Positions 7,330-15,192 of a DNA stretch of 64,000 nt are shown piece after piece. The stretch comes from Streptomyces sp. NBC_00464. GTDB taxonomy: Bacteria > Actinomycetota > Actinomycetes > Streptomycetales > Streptomycetaceae. The first letter of the stretch is position 1, and each line of letters begins with the position of its first letter. The DNA is taken from the NCBI RefSeq assembly GCF_036013915.1, contig NZ_CP107900.1:1-64000 (forward strand), written 5' to 3'. The position numbers and the translations under genes were made by a program. The notes beneath the pieces were generated by a model, which was not told where the DNA came from, searched no databases, and saw only the letters and a program-made list of their open reading frames with translations.

Positions 7330-7797
7330 ATGACCATCGTTCTGGAACGCCCCGCCCGCACTACCGGCCCCGACTCGACGCCGAGGGACCCGCGCACCTT
7401 CGTCCCCGCCGAGCAGTGGACCAAGCTGACCGGTCTGCTGATGCGCGACTACCCGTACGACTCCGTCATGGCAGAGAGGGTGCTCGGCCAGGCCATCGCC
7501 TACCTGATCACCGCCATCGAGCACCGCGGCCAGGGACTCGGCCTCGGGCCCGGCCACATCATCGACATCGGCGTACACGCCATGATCCTGGACACCATGG
7601 CGTACGCGGAGTTCTGCGAGCGCTACAACGGCGGCGCCTACCTGCACCACGTGCCGCTCGTCGAGATGAAGGGCGACGGATCCGTGACGCGGACCGCCGA
7701 CCTCATCGCCCGCGCCGGCTTCCACGTCGACCGCCCCCTGTGGGCCGCCGACTCCACGAAATGCACCCCGTGCCGCCCCGGTGAGGACGGACACTGA
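7330..7797 (+). CDS. conserved small protein of the XRE-linked module
   Basis: 155 residues from ATG 7330 (MTIVLERPAR), with GGGAGCAC as ribosome-binding site; the frame is open further left, but that part is intergenic. The middle is helical (WTKLTGLLMRDYPYDSVMAERVLGQAIAYLITA) and the end contains a Cys pair (DSTKCTPCRPGEDGH). I do not know a named domain. It is divergent from the XRE regulator and followed by a strong terminator. A mutated copy of its C-terminus lies at 12200-12308, fused to the end of the methyltransferase found next here, so the three genes probably travel as one unit. The pairing with a regulator resembles Streptomyces XRE/DUF397-type pairs in layout only. Confidence 0.75.
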   Translation: MTIVLERPARTTGPDSTPRDPRTFVPAEQWTKLTGLLMRDYPYDSVMAERVLGQAIAYLITAIEHRGQGLGLGPGHIIDIGVHAMILDTMAYAEFCERYNGGAYLHHVPLVEMKGDGSVTRTADLIARAGFHVDRPLWAADSTKCTPCRPGEDGH

Positions 7798-7815
7798 CGC
7801 CTCGTAGCAGCGGCG

Positions 7816-7842
7816 CGGCCCCCACCGGCCCGGTGGGGGCCG
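7816..7842 (+). terminator. strong hairpin terminator
   Basis: A perfect 12-bp GC stem (CGGCCCCCACCG with CGGTGGGGGCCG) with a three-base loop starts 18 bases after the stop of the gene ending at 7797. Confidence 0.85.
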
Positions 7843-7962
7843 TTGCCACGCCCGCCGCTCGACTTGGCGTGTACAAGCGAACTATGCGCCGGGGGTGGCC
7901 CCGTTGGGGTGAATCGGTCCGAGACCCGACGCCGATCATGACCCGCGCGCCAGGATGGGCCG

Positions 7963-8736
7963 GTGAATCCGTCCTCACCCACCCCAGCAGCCCCCGCCGA
8001 CCTCTGGCAGCACTACGGCGCCCCCTCACCCGCCGACGCCCCCCGCAGCGTCGATGCCCGGATGTACTGGGACTGGTACCAGCGCACCGGACCCGGCGCC
8101 GAGATCCTCGGCGACGTCGCCGGACGCACCGTCACCGAGCTCGGAGCAGGCGCCGGCCGCCAGGCCGCCCACGTCGCCGGGCACACGGCCGCGGCCCGGG
8201 TGCTGGCCATCGACAGCTCACCCACCCAGCACACCAAGGCCCGCACCCTGTACGGACACGTCCCGGGTATCGAGTTCATCGAGGCCGACGCAGCGGACTA
8301 CCTGCACCACCACCCCCACAGCACAGACGTTCTCTACTCGGTTTTCGGGGCCGTCGACTTCACCGACCCCCGCACGACGCTGCCCGCCGCCGCCTCGGCG
8401 CTCCGGCCCGGCGGAAGGCTCGTGTTCTCCACCCTGGCCCACTACCGCAACGGAACCCCGCCAGAGACCGACTGCCGCCCCGCAGACATCCCCACCCGCA
8501 CCGGCACCATGCAGCGATGGGTCCTGGACATGCCCGTATGGGAAAAGCTCCTCGGCGAAGCCGGATTCAAGACCTGCCAGACGGAGACCCTGCACGACCC
8601 CGGCGACGACACCTCACCACCCATGACCACCCTGGTCATCTGCGCGAGGACGCCCGCCGGCCGCTCCACCGCCCCCCTCGACGACGATCCCCAGGTTCTC
8701 AGAGCCGGATGCATGCCTTCTGCTTCGACCCCTTGA
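7963..8736 (+). CDS. class I SAM-dependent methyltransferase
   Basis: 257 residues from GTG 7963, with an AGGATG-like ribosome-binding site. Motif I is E-L-G-A-G-A-G-R-Q at about residues 56-64, followed by an acidic strand end (VLAIDSS) and motif II/III-like IEFIEADAADYL and VFGAVDFTDPRTTLPAAASALRPGGRLVFSTL, all in the order expected for a Rossmann-fold methyltransferase. The substrate is unknown; it may be a small molecule, as for many tailoring-type enzymes. The last 30 residues are unlike the family and overlap the convergent secreted-protein gene by 38 bp, so the original stop may have been lost. A deleted second copy of its C-terminus is at 11993-12070. Confidence 0.85.
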   Translation: MNPSSPTPAAPADLWQHYGAPSPADAPRSVDARMYWDWYQRTGPGAEILGDVAGRTVTELGAGAGRQAAHVAGHTAAARVLAIDSSPTQHTKARTLYGHVPGIEFIEADAADYLHHHPHSTDVLYSVFGAVDFTDPRTTLPAAASALRPGGRLVFSTLAHYRNGTPPETDCRPADIPTRTGTMQRWVLDMPVWEKLLGEAGFKTCQTETLHDPGDDTSPPMTTLVICARTPAGRSTAPLDDDPQVLRAGCMPSASTP

Positions 8737-9130
8737 ACTGCGTGCACAGCAGCGTCCCCGCCGGGAACTTCGGCCCGCCCGGACGGTTGCTCCGGCCCCA
8801 CAGCGTCTCCACCGCCACGCCCGGAGCACTCCCGTTGTCTCCGGTCCAAGTCGACTTCTTCCACCCGCTGACCCTCACGGCCTTCCGCGGCTTCTGGTAG
8901 GACCACCGCGCCCAATAGGTGTGTCCCTTCCTGCCCGAGACTTTGTGCGCGATGACGAGCGGTACGCGGCGCGGAGAGGTCTGCGTGTACGTGATGGCAA
9001 TGCAGTAGGTCCTGCTCGCAGTGCACCGGTGTGTTTGGACAGTGCCGGCTCTCGCGGGGGCTGCGTCCGCGAGAGCCGGCACCGACACGAGCAGGGCGAT
9101 ACCGGCAGCCATAGAGATGATCTTTCGCAT
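8699..9130 (-). CDS. small secreted protein
   Basis: 143 residues with a classical Sec signal peptide: MRKIISMAAG, then the hydrophobic core IALLVSVPALADA and an A-x-A site around residue 23-30. The mature part is basic, with four Cys (THRCTASRTYC, LLCTQ, KQKACIRL), so two disulfides are plausible, and many aromatic/Gly residues in a strand-rich fold. No named family was recognised. It is convergent with, and overlaps, the methyltransferase. Ribosome-binding site GAAAGATCAT is weak. An extracellular small protein of unknown role. Confidence 0.75.
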   Translation of the reverse strand: MRKIISMAAGIALLVSVPALADAAPARAGTVQTHRCTASRTYCIAITYTQTSPRRVPLVIAHKVSGRKGHTYWARWSYQKPRKAVRVSGWKKSTWTGDNGSAPGVAVETLWGRSNRPGGPKFPAGTLLCTQFKGSKQKACIRL

Positions 9131-9184
9131 GCCCGGGTCAACGAATGGCTGACGCGGAAAGTACGGGCCGTCGACCGGCAGTGC

Positions 9185-9445
9185 TCACCGCCGACGGCTC
9201 ATCAGGGCCAGCGCGACGACCGGGGCCGCCAGTGTGCCCAGGGCGCCCATCGCGCCCAGCATCACCGTGATCGGGGTCGCGGAACCAGGGCGCAGCCAGG
9301 CGATGACAGCAATGGCACCGCACACCCCCATGAGCACCACCGTGCCGAGGACGGCCAGCACGGCCACGACCCACGGAGCGGTAGCGGGCGGAGCCGGCAC
9401 ACCAGGCGCGGGTGCAGTGGGCGGCTGCGGAACGGGCGTGGTCAT
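9185..9445 (-). CDS. small double-spanning membrane protein
   Basis: 86 residues: a Pro-rich cytoplasmic or external tail (MTTPVPQPPTAPAPGVPAPP), then two hydrophobic helices (WVVAVLAVLGTVVLMGVCGAIAVIAWL and the MLGAMGALGTLAAPVVALALM segment), ending in SRRR. Proteins of this shape are common on streptomycete conjugative elements, but no family assignment is possible. It faces away from the gene at 9648, and the region between holds the 27-bp operator-like sequence described separately. Confidence 0.65.
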   Translation of the reverse strand: MTTPVPQPPTAPAPGVPAPPATAPWVVAVLAVLGTVVLMGVCGAIAVIAWLRPGSATPITVMLGAMGALGTLAAPVVALALMSRRR

Positions 9446-9556
9446 GACTTTCCCCTACGGCATCTCCAAACCGCTCTGTATCGACGCCGAGAGAGACGGG
9501 GCGCCGCACTCCCTCGACTTCAACTTTCATGGCCACTTTCATTACTACTTGCAATT

Positions 9557-9583
9557 CAACTTGAAGTTACACTGTAACTTCAC
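9557..9583. promoter_or_regulatory. 27-bp operator-like motif, copy A
   Basis: It contains the perfect inverted repeat GAAGTTAC (9563-9570) and GTAACTTC (9574-9581), set in an unusually AT-rich 70-bp stretch. The full 27-bp segment is identical at 21 positions to the segment at 39729-39755 in front of another gene. It lies between a minus-strand gene (start 9445) and a plus-strand gene (start 9648), so it could control either or both. Confidence 0.6.
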
Positions 9584-9647
9584 TACTGTGGTTCTCAGAT
9601 CACTCGCACGGAACCAACCTGGCGAGATTGACCGGAAGGGCCCTCAA

Positions 9648-11414
9648 ATGACCGTGCGCGCACACCCGATGCCCGTTGCCAAGGCTCTCGCGACCGGTGC
9701 GCCCCAGAACCTGGGAGCGCTCGCCGCTACCGCTGAAACGGCGCGCGTCGTGCCAGTGGCCGAGTGCATCGCGCGGGCGGAGTCGGAGGCGGCGCGGCTG
9801 GACGTGATCGCGCGGGAGCGGAATGCGTGGGCGGCCGACATGCGCGCGCTGTTCGTGGACGTGCACGCCGGATGCAACGTGTTGGGTATCGACGTCGCAG
9901 ACGCGCGGGATTGGTCGGACAACGCGGCATCCGTCGCAGTGTCCGCGGCAAAGGATGCCGCCCGGGCACGCTGGGAGGCGGAGCGCTGGACACGGCACGC
10001 CGAGCGCAGCGCATCGGACATGAAAGCGATGCGCGCGCGGACGGCGCGGCTATTCTCCGGAGAAGGTGACGTCCGGTCCCGGTGGGTGTCGACGGACGGC
10101 CGTACGGTCGTCGCGCTTGCACTGCCCACCGAGGCGGACATGGTGACGGAGTCTGACACCCGGTTCGCTGAGCTTCTGTCCAGTGCGGTTGCTGCGAAGG
10201 ATGCCGGACGGCCGTTGAAGTCGACGGACGTCCCCAGCAAGGCCAAGCACGGGCGCGGCCCCGGAACGGAGTTCAAGCAAGCCGTTGCCCGCGCGTCGCG
10301 TCCGCTGGTGCAGCCGTGGAAGGCTCCCCGCATTCCGGCGGAGGGTAAGCCGCTGGACGGCGCAGCGCTCGCCATTCTGGACGCCGATGGGGTGTGCGCT
10401 GAGGTAGAGGCGGCTCCCGGGGTGTGGCTGCCGCGCGCGGCTGTCTGTCTGGTTGAGACTGCCTCGGCGAACGGGTGGACGATTGCGATGGAGCGGCATG
10501 GTTCCGGGGTCGTCGTCGTGCGGGCGGCCGGTGTGCTCGCACGGACGGCCGGATCGGTGGCCGGCGAGATCGTCGCAGTGTGGACGGCAGGGATGTACGA
10601 CGCGCACCAGTCGGGTGCGTTCGTGGCTGGTACGCGGCTGGACGGCGCGGCCGAACTGTCGCGGGTGCTGACCACGATCGGTCAGAGCGCGGAGGCAGGG
10701 GCGATCGCGACGGCCGATGCCCCTGCAGGGGCGAGCGCGCCGGCGCCTGCGGGGGTGTCCGCTCCCAGCAGCGTCGAGGGGTGGGAGGGCGACGGCAACG
10801 CAGCACTGGGTGTCGAGGACCCCCACCCGGTAGCGCTTCCCCCAAGGCTTGCCGAGGACGGGGCAAGGGAAGTGGGGGCGGTACGGCGAGCTCTGAGCCG
10901 TGCCGAGGAGGCCGAGGCCGGGCCGGAGGCCGAGGCCTCGGAGCCGGCCAGCGCCCCGGCCCGGGGAGAAGGAGAAAGGAAGAGATGCTCTTCCCCAAGA
11001 GGGGAAGAGGTGTCGGCGGCGGCTTCCGCTGACCCACACCCGCTGACCTGCAGCGAAAGGGATCAGCGTTTTCGTCCTTGGCAACCCGTTGAGCAACCTG
11101 CTGCGCAACCTGTTGGGCAACCGGCTGGGCAACCCGTTAAGCCACCTGCTGAGCAACCATGGTGGAACGTCACCGCGTATCAGGCCTGGGCGCGTGTCTG
11201 CGACTGCCGGCAGGCAGCATCGAGGGACCGCACGATCCGGAACCTGATCGGCGAGCGGGCGCCCCGGGGAGCGGGCCCAAACCGGGCGCTCGATGCGGGT
11301 ACGCTCCCGGTTCCACAGAACTCGCGCGCTACATGGACGACGTGGTCGCGGAGAGCCGAGCATCCCCACGTGCTGGCCGGCCGCCGGGCCACATCGGGGG
11401 TGAGCTCGGCATGA
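9648..11414 (+). CDS. large hypothetical protein with low-complexity tail
   Basis: 588 residues from ATG 9648, the first start downstream of the AT-rich promoter region (ribosome-binding site GGAAGGG); the upstream open frame crosses another gene. Residues 20-140 are Ala/Arg-rich helices with coiled-coil character (AARLDVIARERNAWAADMRALF, AAKDAARARWEAERWTRHAERSA). Residues 250-370 form a compact strand/helix domain (WTIAMERHGSGVVVVRAAGV). After about residue 380 the sequence is disordered, Ala/Pro/Glu-rich, with a short repeat (Q-P-V/A-x twice to six times, 11086-11158). No known domain was found. The ATGA overlap couples it to the next gene. A transfer or replication accessory role is possible but unproven. 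Confidence 0.7.
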   Translation: MTVRAHPMPVAKALATGAPQNLGALAATAETARVVPVAECIARAESEAARLDVIARERNAWAADMRALFVDVHAGCNVLGIDVADARDWSDNAASVAVSAAKDAARARWEAERWTRHAERSASDMKAMRARTARLFSGEGDVRSRWVSTDGRTVVALALPTEADMVTESDTRFAELLSSAVAAKDAGRPLKSTDVPSKAKHGRGPGTEFKQAVARASRPLVQPWKAPRIPAEGKPLDGAALAILDADGVCAEVEAAPGVWLPRAAVCLVETASANGWTIAMERHGSGVVVVRAAGVLARTAGSVAGEIVAVWTAGMYDAHQSGAFVAGTRLDGAAELSRVLTTIGQSAEAGAIATADAPAGASAPAPAGVSAPSSVEGWEGDGNAALGVEDPHPVALPPRLAEDGAREVGAVRRALSRAEEAEAGPEAEASEPASAPARGEGERKRCSSPRGEEVSAAASADPHPLTCSERDQRFRPWQPVEQPAAQPVGQPAGQPVKPPAEQPWWNVTAYQAWARVCDCRQAASRDRTIRNLIGERAPRGAGPNRALDAGTLPVPQNSRATWTTWSRRAEHPHVLAGRRATSGVSSA

Positions 11415-11935
11415 CGACGGCGGTCACTGAGGCGGAATCCTGGCTCCTCGACTTCCTCCGGATGGACTTCGCACCCGTTGACGAGCGGGCGGGCTGGGCC
11501 CATGCCTCCCTGCCCTCCCTGCTGCTGGCGCGCGGTCGGCTCTTCACACCGGCCGCGTGGCCGGGCGGCGGTGGCCCGCCGGGCGAGCCCGGAGGGTGCT
11601 TCATCGAGTCCGTCTCCTGGGCCTGGGCGGCGCCACGGGGCACCCTGGCATACGTAGAGGGATGCGCTCTGACCAGACCTATTCCGGAGCCACACGCCTG
11701 GTGTGCGGCCGTGGCCGGCACGGGTTCGGCCATTGATCTGACGTGGCGTCGCCCGGGGCTGGCCTACCTCGGGCTCCCTGTCGATGCCGAGTACGCGGTC
11801 CGAATGATGAAGGAGACCGCCGGCCCTCTGCTACACGACAGCAGCGGGCGCATCTCCGCTCTGGCACGGGAGTGGATGCGCCACGGCGTCCCCGCCGGGG
11901 TCCTCGTAGACACCGGCGGTCGCCTGCCCGGGTAG
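11411..11935 (+). CDS. hypothetical protein coupled to the preceding gene
   Basis: 174 residues from ATG 11411, overlapping the previous stop as ATGA, which marks translational coupling. It starts with the helix TEAESWLLDFLRMDF; the centre is rich in Trp, Gly and Pro (FIESVSWAWAAPRGTLAYVEG, AIDLTWRRPGLAYLGLPVD), and the end is helical. No family recognised. It looks soluble, without signal peptide or membrane segment. Coupling suggests it works with the 588-residue protein. Confidence 0.7.
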   Translation: MTTAVTEAESWLLDFLRMDFAPVDERAGWAHASLPSLLLARGRLFTPAAWPGGGGPPGEPGGCFIESVSWAWAAPRGTLAYVEGCALTRPIPEPHAWCAAVAGTGSAIDLTWRRPGLAYLGLPVDAEYAVRMMKETAGPLLHDSSGRISALAREWMRHGVPAGVLVDTGGRLPG

Positions 11936-11992
11936 TTGAGACCCAACAGCCCCTGTTCTCACGCGGGCCGTTCAGTGGGCGTCCTCACGCAG

Positions 11993-12308
11993 TGACCAGC
12001 GTGGTCATGGGGGGTGAGGTGTCGTCACCCGGATCGGGCAGGGTCTCCGTCTGGCAGGTCTCGAACCCGGCTTCACCGAGGAGCTCCTCCCCATCGGCGT
12101 CGGGTCTCGGTCCGACTCACCCAATGGGTCCACCCCGCGGTGTGGCAGCGGCCCCCACCGGACCCAGTGGCGGCCGCGCGCCGCTTCGTGCGGGCCGTCA
12201 GTGTCCGTCCTCACCGAGGCGGCACAGGTGCACTTCGTGGAGTCGGCGGCCCGCAGGGGGCGGTCGACGGCGAAGCCGGCCCGTGCGATCAGGTCGGCGG
12301 TCGGCACA
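11993..12308 (-). pseudogene. decayed, internally deleted copy of the 7330/7963 module
   Basis: Read on the minus strand, this begins with sequence matching the C-terminus of the 155-residue protein (TADLIARAGFAVDRPLRAADSTK, then GHY-like end shifted out of frame), continues through a mutated version of the intergenic terminator, and then jumps directly into the last 35 codons of the methyltransferase (FETCQTETL, DDTSPPMTTLV). About 600 bp of the methyltransferase are missing. It is inverted relative to the intact module. No function remains. Confidence 0.85.
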
Positions 12309-12475
12309 GCACCCTCACGGTGACCCGTATGCGGGACATCTCAGGCCGTCCACGTCCCTCAGCGTCGGGTCAGCGTCTTTTGCTGCGGGTCTTGAGTGGG
12401 TCGGCATTTGGGCAACCTTCTGACCGGCGCATTCGGGGGTTTGGGTCAGCGATCGGGTCAGGGGCGCTGAGCAGC

Positions 12476-12511
12476 ATTCACGACATCACCTGAACGGGAG
12501 TTGTCGTGAAT
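12476..12511 (+). promoter_or_regulatory. start-codon hairpin of the transfer operon's first gene
   Basis: ATTCACGACA (12476-12485) and TGTCGTGAAT (12502-12511) form a perfect 10-bp inverted repeat. The GTG start (12506) is inside the right arm and the ribosome-binding site GGGAG (12496-12500) is in the 16-base loop, so the structure could hide the start codon in RNA or act as an operator in DNA. Upstream, GGGTCAGCG-like words recur (12367-12465). Confidence 0.6.
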
Positions 12512-13342
12512 GGAACACGGGTCTTTGAGTCGCTGAATGCCGAGTGGGCGCTGGTCTGCGCCGAGTCCGAGCCTGGCGAGAGGGTGCTGGGCTGGCTGCA
12601 GGAGAGCGGAGTACTGCTCGGCGAGTGCGCGGCCGGCGGTCTCGGGGATGTGCTGGGCGAGTTGGAGCGCCGGGACCGGGCGCAGGGGCGTGTGCACAGT
12701 GACCGGTGGCTGCGGGTGCTCCTGGAGCGGGCTGCTGGTGAGGGTGCTGGGGCGTTGCTTGCGGCGCGGGTGGTGGTGCAGGCGATGGTGCCGGGTGCGG
12801 TGCGGTTGACGCAGCGGTTGCGGGCCGGCCGGGATTTCGACGAGGTCGGGCAGGTTGTCGCTGCTTGCTTGTATCAGGTGGTGCGGCGGTATCCGCTGCG
12901 GCGGACGGGCGGGGTGGCGGCAAATCTCCTGTTGGAGACGCTGCATCTGGCGAGCCGTGAGCTGAAGGCGGAGGCGGCCGAATTGAACGCGGTGCCGTGG
13001 CAGTCGGCCCCTGATTCGGCGGTCGTGGCCGGTGATTTGGTGGCGGCGGACGATCCGGCGGCCGCGGCCTGGCAGACGGTCCTTGGACAGCATGCCGTGG
13101 CGGCCGGGCTGGTGCAGGACGACGAGACCGCGGACGATGCGCTGGTCGAGCTGCTGGTGTGGGCCGTGGCCGTCGGACGGCTGGATGGGGAGCGGGCCCG
13201 GGCGATCGTAAAGGAGTCCCGGGCCGGTGCCCAGGCGAGCGCGGAGCAGGGCGGTGTGTCTGCGGTTGCGTGGCGGCAGCGGCGCAGCCGGACCGTGCGG
13301 CAGCTGCGGGCGGTCGCGGATGAGTGGGTGCAGGCGGCGTGA
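12506..13342 (+). CDS. sigma-factor-like regulator heading the transfer locus
   Basis: 278 residues from GTG 12506. All-helical and acidic. Residues 80-150 (VQAMVPGAVRLTQRLRAGRDFDEVGQVVAACLYQVVRRYPL) resemble the region-2 helices of sigma-70-type proteins, and residues 205-265 (DALVELLVWAVAVGRLDGERARAIV, then WRQRRSRTVRQLRAVADEW) resemble a region-4-like helix-turn-helix. I treat it as a sigma-like or DNA-binding regulator of the operon; the match is by layout, not by a strict motif. It is the first gene of the co-directional set and has a hairpin over its start. The next frame begins within its stop codon (TGATG). Confidence 0.6.
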   Translation: MNGTRVFESLNAEWALVCAESEPGERVLGWLQESGVLLGECAAGGLGDVLGELERRDRAQGRVHSDRWLRVLLERAAGEGAGALLAARVVVQAMVPGAVRLTQRLRAGRDFDEVGQVVAACLYQVVRRYPLRRTGGVAANLLLETLHLASRELKAEAAELNAVPWQSAPDSAVVAGDLVAADDPAAAAWQTVLGQHAVAAGLVQDDETADDALVELLVWAVAVGRLDGERARAIVKESRAGAQASAEQGGVSAVAWRQRRSRTVRQLRAVADEWVQAA

Positions 13343-13458
13343 TGAAGGTTCCTGAAAAATCTCCGCTTTGGCTGTCACATCTGGCATCCGGCCGCTCCTT
13401 GAGTCAGGTGTGTGGCGGAACTGCTGCTGCACCCGGGCTTGGAAGGGGTGGGCGGGAC

Positions 13459-13707
13459 ATGACGGATCCGATGCTCGTAGCGGAGGACGGTGCGGATATC
13501 GCGCTGCTGATGCGAGCGCACCGTCGGCTGCGAGATCTGGCGGTGCAGCTGGAGTTGGCCCCGTTCGCTGAGCAGACAGCGGCTTCCATGCGGGCCTATC
13601 TCGATGAGGAGGCGGAGACGGCGCAATCGGCGTTTGCCCGCTGGGTCGCGCTGCCGCAAGAGGTACGGGACAGGGCGGCAGCGCGGGTTCGGCAGGAGCA
13701 GCTGTGA
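13459..13707 (+). CDS. small helical protein of the transfer operon
   Basis: 82 residues from ATG 13459 (MTDPMLVAEDGADI), helical throughout, with no membrane segment. An earlier start at 13342 would overlap the previous stop as TGATG, but the extra 39 codons have poor third-base GC and no protein character, so I prefer 13459. The stop overlaps the next gene's GTG start by 4 bp. No family recognised; position suggests a cytoplasmic accessory of the secretion locus. Confidence 0.6.
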   Translation: MTDPMLVAEDGADIALLMRAHRRLRDLAVQLELAPFAEQTAASMRAYLDEEAETAQSAFARWVALPQEVRDRAAARVRQEQL

Positions 13708-14735
13708 GGCGCCGCAAGGAGTACGACGCGGAGGATGTGCTGCCGGCCGAGGCGGGTGGGTGGGCCCTGGGTTCTCTGGGTGCTGCGGCGAACACGGTGA
13801 CGGTGCTCCGTCGCACTGCCTGGGTGCTGATGGTGGCTGGGCCGGTTCTGGCCGTTTGGGCGATCGTGTCCCGGCCCTCCGTGACGGTGTCCGCGGCTCC
13901 GGTGCGTCAGGAGCAGCCTGCGGCGGGGCAGCCGGCGGGGCCGGGCGGGTTCGCCGAGCTGTTCGTGAGCGCGTACCTCGCGGCTGGGCAGGGGACCGAG
14001 GATTCTCTGGCGCCGTTCCTGCCGAATGCGCGTGAGGTGAGCCTGACTGCTGATCCGGGGGTGCAGCGGGCGCAGGAGCTCGCGGCGGTGCGGGTGCGGC
14101 TCGTCTCCCCAGGGTACTGGTCGGTGACCGTGGGAGCCCGGGTGGTCCCTGTCGGGGCCGCGGACGGGAAGAAGAAGGTGGAGCCGGGCGAAGCTCAGGT
14201 GGGGCCTGTGCTGCGGTACTTCCAGGTCCCGGTCCGGACCGGGGAGGGTGGCGCCCTGGCGGCGGCCGCGCTCCCGGCCGAGGTGGGCGCGCCGCTGTCC
14301 GGTGGGGCTCCGTCGCTGGCGTACGGGCAGGTTGTTCCGGTTCGGGGTTCCGATCCGGCCTCGCAGACGCTCACCGGGTTCTTCGCCGCGTATCTCGCGA
14401 GCAGCGGCCAGCTCGATCGCTACCTGTCCCCCGGCACGGCGGTGGCTGCGGTGTCGCCCGCGCCGTACGCCCAGGTTGAGGTGGCGCAGCTCGCCGAGGT
14501 CGGCACGAACGACCCGGGCAGCGCCGATCAGCAGGCCGCTCCTGCGGTGGGCGGTGCGCGCAGGGAGCTCCTCGTCGATGTCAACGCGTCCGATGCCAGC
14601 GGGCAGAAGCGGCCGCTTACGTACGCCATCACGATCGCTGCGCGGGACGGGCGCTGGGAAATCGCGTCCGTGGACGGAAACCCGGTGCTGAGTAAGTCAC
14701 AGGCTCCGGCCGAGAAGAAGGAGACCTCGCAATGA
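13704..14735 (+). CDS. VirB8/TcpC-like conjugal transfer protein
   Basis: 343 residues. One membrane segment near the N-terminus (about 36-58, WVLMVAGPVLAVWAIV) is followed by two NTF2-like repeats outside the membrane: the first begins GFAELFVSAYLAAGQGTEDSLAPFLP, the second SQTLTGFFAAYLASSGQLDRYLSPG. This one-helix-plus-two-NTF2 layout is that of TcpC, the VirB8-type scaffold of Gram-positive type IV secretion systems. It should sit in the cytoplasmic membrane with its domains in the wall zone. Start GTG 13704 overlaps the previous gene by 4 bp and its end overlaps the next (ATGA). Confidence 0.85.
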   Translation: MRRRKEYDAEDVLPAEAGGWALGSLGAAANTVTVLRRTAWVLMVAGPVLAVWAIVSRPSVTVSAAPVRQEQPAAGQPAGPGGFAELFVSAYLAAGQGTEDSLAPFLPNAREVSLTADPGVQRAQELAAVRVRLVSPGYWSVTVGARVVPVGAADGKKKVEPGEAQVGPVLRYFQVPVRTGEGGALAAAALPAEVGAPLSGGAPSLAYGQVVPVRGSDPASQTLTGFFAAYLASSGQLDRYLSPGTAVAAVSPAPYAQVEVAQLAEVGTNDPGSADQQAAPAVGGARRELLVDVNASDASGQKRPLTYAITIAARDGRWEIASVDGNPVLSKSQAPAEKKETSQ

Positions 14736-15046
14736 CGTATGTGACGTTGGCCGTGCTCGATGACCTCGATGCCCTCACCGCGAAGGGAACAGGGATCCTG
14801 GCCGGGACGGTGATGGGCTTCCTGTGCGTGTTGGCGGTGGTGCGTACCTATTTCAAGACGGATTCCGTGATCGCTGCCGGGATGGCCTTCATTGGTGCTG
14901 TTGCTCTGTGGTTCGCGGTGATGAACGCGACGGTGTTCCGCGACAGCGTCGGAGTGGACATCGCTCCGACCGGGTCCGCCAAGACCGCCGGTGCGGACCG
15001 GGTCGTGGTCCAGGTCGTCGATCCCGCACCGGGTGACCTGCGGTGA
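14732..15046 (+). CDS. small membrane protein of the transfer operon
   Basis: 104 residues with two hydrophobic helices (ILAGTVMGFLCVLAVVRTY and VIAAGMAFIGAVALWFAVM), an extracytoplasmic or cytoplasmic tail of about 35 residues, and no signal peptide. Size, topology and position between the VirB8-like and TcpE-like genes suit a VirB2- or TcpD-like component, a small channel or pilin-like subunit. The identification is from context. It is translationally coupled at both ends by 4-bp overlaps. Confidence 0.75.
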   Translation: MTYVTLAVLDDLDALTAKGTGILAGTVMGFLCVLAVVRTYFKTDSVIAAGMAFIGAVALWFAVMNATVFRDSVGVDIAPTGSAKTAGADRVVVQVVDPAPGDLR

Positions 15047-15192
15047 CTGAAATCGTCGCGGGCTGCGCCGCATTGCTGTTCGCTCGGTTCGCAGTGTCGT
15101 ACGCCTGGGCCAGGATCCGGTCCCTGTTGTGCTCGGGTGCGGTGCTCGTCGGCGCAGTTTCGCTGTGGCAGATGGTCGGTGGGCTGCGGTGA
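15043..15192 (+). CDS. 49-residue membrane microprotein
   Basis: A very short gene starting at GTG 15043, overlapping the previous stop (GTGA), and ending at 15192 so that it overlaps the next GTG start by 4 bp. The product is almost entirely hydrophobic: an N-terminal helix (IVAGCAALLFARFAVSYAWA) and a second one (LLCSGAVLVGAVSLWQMV). The strict coupling on both sides is the main evidence that it is translated. It is probably a small subunit or assembly factor of the membrane complex. Confidence 0.7.
   Translation: MTEIVAGCAALLFARFAVSYAWARIRSLLCSGAVLVGAVSLWQMVGGLR

Noticed and set aside
5857..7797. XRE regulator and adjacent 155-residue gene as a toxin-antitoxin pair
   Set aside because: The genes are divergent, the regulator is a large TPR-type protein, and the small protein shows no toxin fold.
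9234..9647. Longer form of the 588-residue protein starting at 9234
   Set aside because: The extension crosses the opposite-strand membrane-protein gene and the AT-rich operator region and has no protein character.
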